Assembly: GCF_002127325.2 (NCBI RefSeq)
Contig: NC_035448.2
Coordinates: 127,818,561 to 127,882,560 of the forward strand
Origin: Helianthus annuus
Lineage: Eukaryota > Streptophyta > Magnoliopsida > Asterales > Asteraceae
Length of the DNA: 64,000 nucleotides
Reading direction: 5' to 3'
Part shown: positions 59,127 to 64,000 of the stretch, one piece after another
Numbering within the stretch: position 1 is the stretch's first letter
How the letters are laid out: each line of letters opens with the position of its first letter
The notes under the pieces: generated by a model
The model's database searches: none
What the model was told of the DNA's origin: nothing
The model's input: the letters and a program-made list of their open reading frames with translations, nothing else
Program-made: the position numbers and the translations under genes

Positions 59127-60661
59127 TCCATACCCAACACTACGTCGAAACCCGCGAGTTTAAAGGGTAACAGGGATAAAGGAAATGAGTGATTCCTAAT
59201 GGATATAACACATCCATCTAAAACAGTTGAGACTGTTCCCATAGTCCCATCAGCTAGTTCTACTTCATATTTCATATTCAAGGTTTTAACAGGCAATTTT
59301 AACAACTCACAAAACTTATCATCCACAAAGGATTTATCTGCTCCAGAATCAAATAACACTCTTGCGAATACATCATTGATAAGGAACGTACCGGTTATGA
59401 CGTTGTCGTTCTGGATAGCCTCTTGAACATTCATCTGAAAGACCCTCGCATTGGTCTTTTTCCCTTCTTCAGCCTTCTTCACTATCTTCGGGAAGTTAGT
59501 CTTGATGTGCCCTTTCTCGTTGCAACTATAGCAAGTTGCATCCTTGAGTTTCTTGCACTCAAGAGTCCTATGCTCAGAGGACTTGCATATCCCACAGGCC
59601 TTCGGCTGGGATTTCTTTTCATATCTGCACGTTCCGAAATGGTGCTTCTGACAAACCTTGCATAAGGGCTTATCGCCCGACTGACGGTCATTCTTCTTGT
59701 TCTCTGACCCCTTCTTGTGGTCACGATTCCCCCGGTGCTTCTTGTTAGATCTTCGTGAATCATCATCTTCACGTTTTCTTTTCTCATTATCAGCATTTCT
59801 TAACGATCTCTGCCTCACTGCATCCAGTGTGAGAGACATAGATATATCTGCCACGGATCTGAAGGTAGCAGGCCTAGAATCCTTCACGCTAGCTTTTATT
59901 TCTTGGGCCAAACCCCCAATGAAACGCGCGATCCCTTTGGGTTCCGGTGTTACAAGGTACGGAACCAATCTCGACAGAGTGTTGAAACTTGTGAGATATG
60001 CCTGGCAATCCAGGTTCTTCATGACCAACGATAGGAAATCAGATTCTATCTTCTTAACCTCGTGCTGAGGGTAGTAGTTTTCTTTAATGAGAGCAATAAA
60101 TTCCTCCCATGTCATGCTATACAAAACAGCCTTCCCAGAGGCTTGAACCAAGGATCTCCACCATGCTAGGGCTTCACCCTTAAACGACTGCGATACAAAC
60201 TTCACCACGTCTTTCTCAGCACAACCACTGATGTCCACAACAGTGTCCATTTCGTCCAGCCAGGTCATACAATCCACCGCGCCTTTCTCCCCAGTAAAAT
60301 CTCGGGGCTTGTAGGAAACAAAGTACTTATACGTGCAACCCTTGGCACGGGGTGCATCAGTGAACACTTTCTTCTTAGGACGGACACTATTTTCATTTGA
60401 TGAGTGCCGATCGTCGTCCTTCTTAGGCTTAGATGGGGTCGAGGGTGGTTTGCTGTGAGATTTAGAATGGGTTCTTGGCTTTGAGTGTGGTGTAGATAAG
60501 GTCCTGCTCCGAGATTCGCTGTACTCTTCATATTGCCGATCTAAGGCTTCTTTAACAGCGTTGTCCACCAAAGCTTTCAATTCAGCACCCGTAATATGAA
60601 TTTGGGCGTTATCATTGTCATCCTCCTTCGAATGACTATTAACTTCATTTGGGTCAGCCAT
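59075..60661 (-). pseudogene. Gag-protease of element D
   Basis: A 528-residue open frame. It has a charged serine-rich N-terminus, a Gag core with EALAWWRSLVQ and SMTWEEFIALI, and a basic K/R-rich linker. The cysteine-rich motifs are CKVCQKHHFGTC, CGICKSSEHRTLEC and CYSCNEKGHIKTNF, the last lacking its final cysteine. A protease with LFDSGADKSFV and [10 protein letters not shown] follows. The frame itself is open, but it runs into a stop at 59075 because a small indel shifts the reading frame to pol. I class it as a broken gag-pol, although the Gag could still be made. Confidence 0.85.
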
Positions 60662-61579
60662 TTTGAGATCTTGATCTGCTACAAGGAATATGACAGAATT
60701 TTATTTAGGAGTTTATTATGGAATTGTCTTTTATGGCAATTCATTAACCATGGTAAACATAGACCATATTTGGTTAATTTGTTACTCACTTTTATTTAGG
60801 ATTTGAATATAACTTATCCTAATTACAAACAATATTGTTAGTGGCACAAAAGTCTAGTCACAAGGACATTTTATATTTTAGTAGCCAGGATTTCACAGAA
60901 TCAAGGCATGAAGGTTTGAACCATAGTTCTTTTACCTTTTCTGACAGGGAGTCATAGACTACAACTGTCTTTTGTCTTATATGACAATAAGTATGGCCCG
61001 TAGGCACTACATCCTTGATGGATGATTTAACCAATGATTTATATATCATTAACTTAAGTCTTGGAATCCTCTGATGGATTCTTATATAAGAATGACGCGT
61101 GTGATTTTAATGAATCACATCTGCCAAGAATGTTAACACGTTCACAGAGGTTAACAGGAATCTGAATCCTTTGATTAGGTTTCACCATCTTGGTCGGGCC
61201 TTATAACGACACCAGGCTAGGTCTCACCATTAAGATTCTTTATTCAAGCAGATTTATTTAAAAGGAATGATTTTTAATTTATTTCATATAATAATGTATT
61301 AAAATGACAAGGATGAAATTTATAAACTTAACATTCCATTAATCATAATAATGATTACACACTGCCCTAAACAGGACTTTCAATAGGCAAATACCTACGC
61401 AGAGGTTTACAGAAAACAAGTCCACGCAGGGACCAAATACAAGGATGGATGTCCGCATAGGGACAAAAAGATAAGTCCACGCAGGGACTGGAAGGCAATT
61501 GTCCACGCAGGGACTAAACATAATAAATGTCCACACAGGGACTTGATTGAAATAAGAATTACAATAGAACATATAAAGA
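60662..61579 (-). other. Spacer between extra ORF and gag of element D
   Basis: About 0.9 kb, AT-rich, no coding content. Its upstream end holds five GTCCACGCAGGGAC-type repeats (61420-61542). Confidence 0.5.
61420..61542. repeat. Five spaced GTCC...GGGAC hairpin repeats
   Basis: GTCCACGCAGGGAC at 61420, 61475 and 61501, GTCCGCATAGGGAC at 61451 and GTCCACACAGGGAC at 61529, start-to-start distance 24-31 bp. Each can form a small GTCC/GGAC hairpin. The spacers are unrelated to each other. Confidence 0.7.
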
Positions 61580-62815
61580 CTAATGATCTCGTTTCTTCTT
61601 CCCTTTAAGCAGGTTTGCAAGGCCTTTAAGGAATCCACGATTGTTCTTACGTTCTTGCTCAAAGTCTCGTTCCACACGGTTCAAACGGTGGAGGATTTCT
61701 TCCTGTTCTGGTGGGGAAAAACGTGGCTGCTGCGTTACTTGCTGAGCCGGAGTCCTAGCAGGAGCTGGATATCCATGTGCTGCGTATCCTAATCCCCAAG
61801 GATCCCCATAAGGTCTATCGGGATGGAGGGCGTTGTAATTGGCCGCTACCACGTCTGGGTCGGCATCCGCATAATTATAGTTGTAGTGCGTGTGAGTCGG
61901 CTGCTCAAACGGGTTGTACGCGGTGGAACCGGCGTACACTGGTATCGGATTGTCATAGCCGAAAGGTGGCGGAGGTGGTGCAACTGGTGCAGAATTCACC
62001 TCTGCAGGGTGACCCGAAGGTTCCCCTAACTGTGGTTCTTCAGGCAACGGCGGAAAATGACTTGCACTCGAGTGGCGAGGGGTGCTGAAGTGAAATTCCC
62101 CTCCTCGGGTGGACATCCGTGCGCCTGATCTCCTACGCCTTGGCGGATCTGGAGGTGCTTGTTGAACTGGTGGCGGTGGAGGCGGTGGCGTAACTGCCAC
62201 GAAACGCGAATCCTCAGAAGGATCCTGTTGCTGCTGCTGCTGCTGGTGAGGTGATGAATGGTGAGAGGGTGTGAAGTACCAATCACACTGGTTAAACCTT
62301 GCCTGATAACTGTCGGGACCTTGATAGGGTGTTCCATGAAAGGATGACCCATCAGAGATCTCGATAGGATGGTTGGGAGTACCTCGTGCAGGTTCTGTGG
62401 GATCTGTGTCCTCGTCCATATCCATCGCGTTATCTTCGGAGAAATGGTCTTCTGGTCCTAGCGGGTTAAAACCTACTGGTTCCTGTACATAGTCTGCCGG
62501 GTTGAACCGGCCTTGGAAGAAAGGAGTAGGATCGCCATAGGAACGGTGCGAAGCAGATCACTGGAGAGGTATAAACGAAGGTTGAGGGTTACTGGGCTCG
62601 TTCTCCGAATTTGGTCCAAAAGAGTGACGGCATGAAGGTGTCAAACTGTGTGAGGTGGACCGTCTTGCAGGCTCAAAGAGGTTTCTTCTACGCCTCTGAG
62701 GTTCTTCACTCCTTGTGCTGGAAGGAGCTCGCATGTTTGAAGGTCCGGCCTCGTGATCATTATGAGTAGTGATCGGCCCTTTGCCTCTTCCTCCTCTTCT
62801 AATTGCTGGTGGCAT
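61580..62815 (-). pseudogene. Extra 5' ORF of element D, proline/glutamine-rich protein
   Basis: Two segments in one frame, 62558-62815 (85 residues, MPPAIRRGGRGKG start) and 61580-62425 (281 residues), are joined by in-frame sequence and separated only by a TGA at 62558-62560. The full frame spans about 411 codons between primer binding site and gag. Composition: basic N-terminus with RRRR, acidic MDMDEDTD patch, poly-Q and poly-P tracts, a Y/N/A-rich middle, and a C-terminal charged segment with heptad-like spacing (EEILHRLNRVERDFEQE) and a basic tail. I recognise no domain. It could be an extra element protein, as some Ty3/Gypsy lineages carry an ORF before gag, or a captured gene fragment. 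Confidence 0.6.
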
Positions 62816-62974
62816 ATTTCCTGCTTAACAATTCTTTAAATCACAAAAAACAAATAAAAGACAAACTGGAATAACAATTCGAATTTGTCCTATGTTCTTG
62901 TCTAGACTCAAGTATGTGCAATTGTGTCATTGAGATTAAACACATAAGGATAGTGTTTAATTCACTCAACGTTG

Positions 62975-62986
62975 GCTCTGATACCA
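62975..62986 (-). promoter_or_regulatory. Element D primer binding site (initiator Met tRNA)
   Basis: TGGTATCAGAGC on the minus strand, three bases from the right LTR. Confidence 0.9.
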
Positions 62987-62989
62987 ACC

Positions 62990-64000
62990 TGTCACACCCC
63001 GATTTCCACGTGTTTCACCGGTGGGCCCGGTGGGGGATTACCGTGACGTAGTTGGCAACAATATAGTCAAACCACATAATATTTAAATGCACAGCGGAAG
63101 CATAAAGATAGATTATATTTCAACCATCGATTGTAATATCCAAGCATCACGAATAGTCGAAATAAATCCACAGGGGATCAAAATAAAAATAAAATATTGT
63201 TCAACAGATATTGGCATCCCAAGCTTGCGAGACTCTAACGATGCTAAGGAATGGCCAACCTATTTCGTACAGAACCTGCATTTAATCTTTTTGGGAAAAT
63301 ACGTCAGTTTACACTGGTAAATACATTCAACCGACACTTTTGTAAAATGTTTAATAAAATTGATTTGAATGCACAAGGCACAAACTCTTTATAACTTGGG
63401 GTAATTCATAAATTAAATCTTGTAAAAGAATTACACGTTCACTATGCGTTCAGTCGCCCGGGTCGTGCCGGGTTTAAGGTTAATAGACACGCCACATAGC
63501 ATAAAGCCGTGGCGGAAAAACCAACGGTTATACCATTAATAATATAGACACATTGTCGGGTGTACGCCTACACCCGCATGTCAGGGTCGTGGCCATTTCG
63601 TAAAATGATGCCAAGGATATCCGGGACATGGTCATTAAGCTCCCAAAGGCGTAAAGCCAACAAAACCAATTTTTAAACGGGTCACATTGATAATACCCGA
63701 CTACTAATGAGTTGGGGTCAATTGCCCGACCAAGCGGTATTTTATATACCGTAACCCAAGCCCGTATAACGGAAAATAAGTTAAAAGTATTTACCTGAGC
63801 AAGTAATAACCTCAATCAAACAAATGCAAGTATCTTTTACTGGTCTCCTATTCTGGAACGAAGGTTTATAACAACCTATTAGATTCCTAACGGGTCTTTA
63901 ATTTAGCCTTAGCTTAGACCGGTCAGTTTCAAAGGATAATTACGGTTTAATCGCGTGAAAGGCGAAAACCGGGAATGGAATGTGGTTTGGACCCAACAAG
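62990..64000 (-). repeat. Element D 5' LTR, partial
   Basis: The first 1011 bp of the LTR, starting TGTCACACCCC, closely match 54462 onward. The TATA motif TATATAAAATA is at 63738-63748. The rest lies outside the window. Confidence 0.9.

Larger units (their letters stand above)
13343..64000 (-). mobile_element. Element A: outer Tekay-like LTR element, gag only, heavily nested (runs off right edge)
   Basis: The left LTR is 13343-17052. The interior is split into 17053-17890, 40513-43540 and 51278-51842. The right LTR starts at 51843 and is cut by element D at 54462, its last bases lying outside the window. All parts keep the minus orientation. A primer binding site and a gag gene are present, but no reverse transcriptase or integrase sequence is seen in its roughly 4.4 kb own interior. 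LTR ends (TGTCACACCCCAACCGATGG, GGTTGTTACA), the primer site and the Gag protein show kinship with element B. The five bases before the left LTR are GTACT; the other side cannot be seen. Confidence 0.8.
54462..64000 (-). mobile_element. Element D: Tekay-like gag-pol retrotransposon with an extra 5' ORF (runs off right edge)
   Basis: The left LTR is 54462-56109. The right LTR begins at 62990 and continues past 64000. The interior on the minus strand is, in order, primer binding site, an extra proline/glutamine-rich ORF, a repeat-bearing spacer, gag-protease and pol. The element sits in the right LTR of element A; the five bases before it are ACAAC, but the matching flank is outside the window. 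The left LTR terminus has mutated from TG to TA. Several frameshifts, a deletion and stops inactivate pol. Confidence 0.9.

Noticed and set aside
61420..61542. CRISPR-like spaced repeats
   Set aside because: The repeats are only 14 bp, spacers are 10-17 bp and the context is a plant retrotransposon leader.

Overview
This window is a gene-poor, transposon-packed stretch of a eudicot plant nuclear genome. The family is probably Asteraceae; that is an inference from how the gag-pol proteins and LTR termini read, not proven here. The only ordinary host gene I can support is one intronless U-box E3 ubiquitin ligase of the PUB25/26 type on the minus strand (1056-2294). Almost everything from about 5.2 kb to the right edge is mobile DNA, and element boundaries can be fixed by target-site duplications (TSDs) that read directly from the sequence.

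Layout. 0-5.2 kb: a GC-rich inverted repeat, a hAT-like non-autonomous element containing a tRNA-like segment, the PUB gene, and a 344-bp Mutator-type foldback element with a perfect 9-bp TSD. 5378-8373: element F, a complete LTR element with two 587-bp near-identical LTRs and only gag-protease inside. 8674-12147: a complete hAT DNA transposon with 8-bp TSD CGCATACC and a transposase killed by frameshifts and a stop. 13343 to beyond the right edge: a nested stack. The outermost element A (CACACCCC-type LTRs, gag only) carries a solo LTR in its left LTR (13372-15059, TSD ATCAT), element B in its interior (17891-40512, TSD AACAC; Tekay/Del-like gag-pol), element C (43541-51277, TSD GAAGA; Athila/Tat-like gag-protease only) and element D in its right LTR (54462 to beyond 64000; gag-pol plus an extra 5' ORF). 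Inside the integrase gene of B sits element E (21854-32822, TSD CATAT), a LARD with 4.2-4.3 kb LTRs, a non-coding interior and about 1.5 kb of (ACAT)n in each LTR.

How the parts relate. Every LTR element lies in the same (minus) orientation: primer binding sites are at the right of each interior and polypurine tracts at the left. A, B, D, E and F have initiator-Met-type primer binding sites and C has a tRNA-Asp-type site. B and D supply a full enzymatic repertoire in outline, but both are broken, including lesions at integrase catalytic positions. A, C, E and F lack reverse transcriptase and integrase altogether and would have needed enzymes in trans. F (about five differences between LTRs) looks recent.

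The most unusual signals are: 16-bp (A) and 17-bp (B) CGATCGG-cored cassette arrays in the LTRs, one block always just upstream of the LTR TATA box; paired CACGGCCCCGTG palindromes in the C family, also next to the TATA box; a proline/glutamine-rich extra ORF between primer binding site and gag in D; and an ordered series of 8-bp variants inside the (ACAT)n array.
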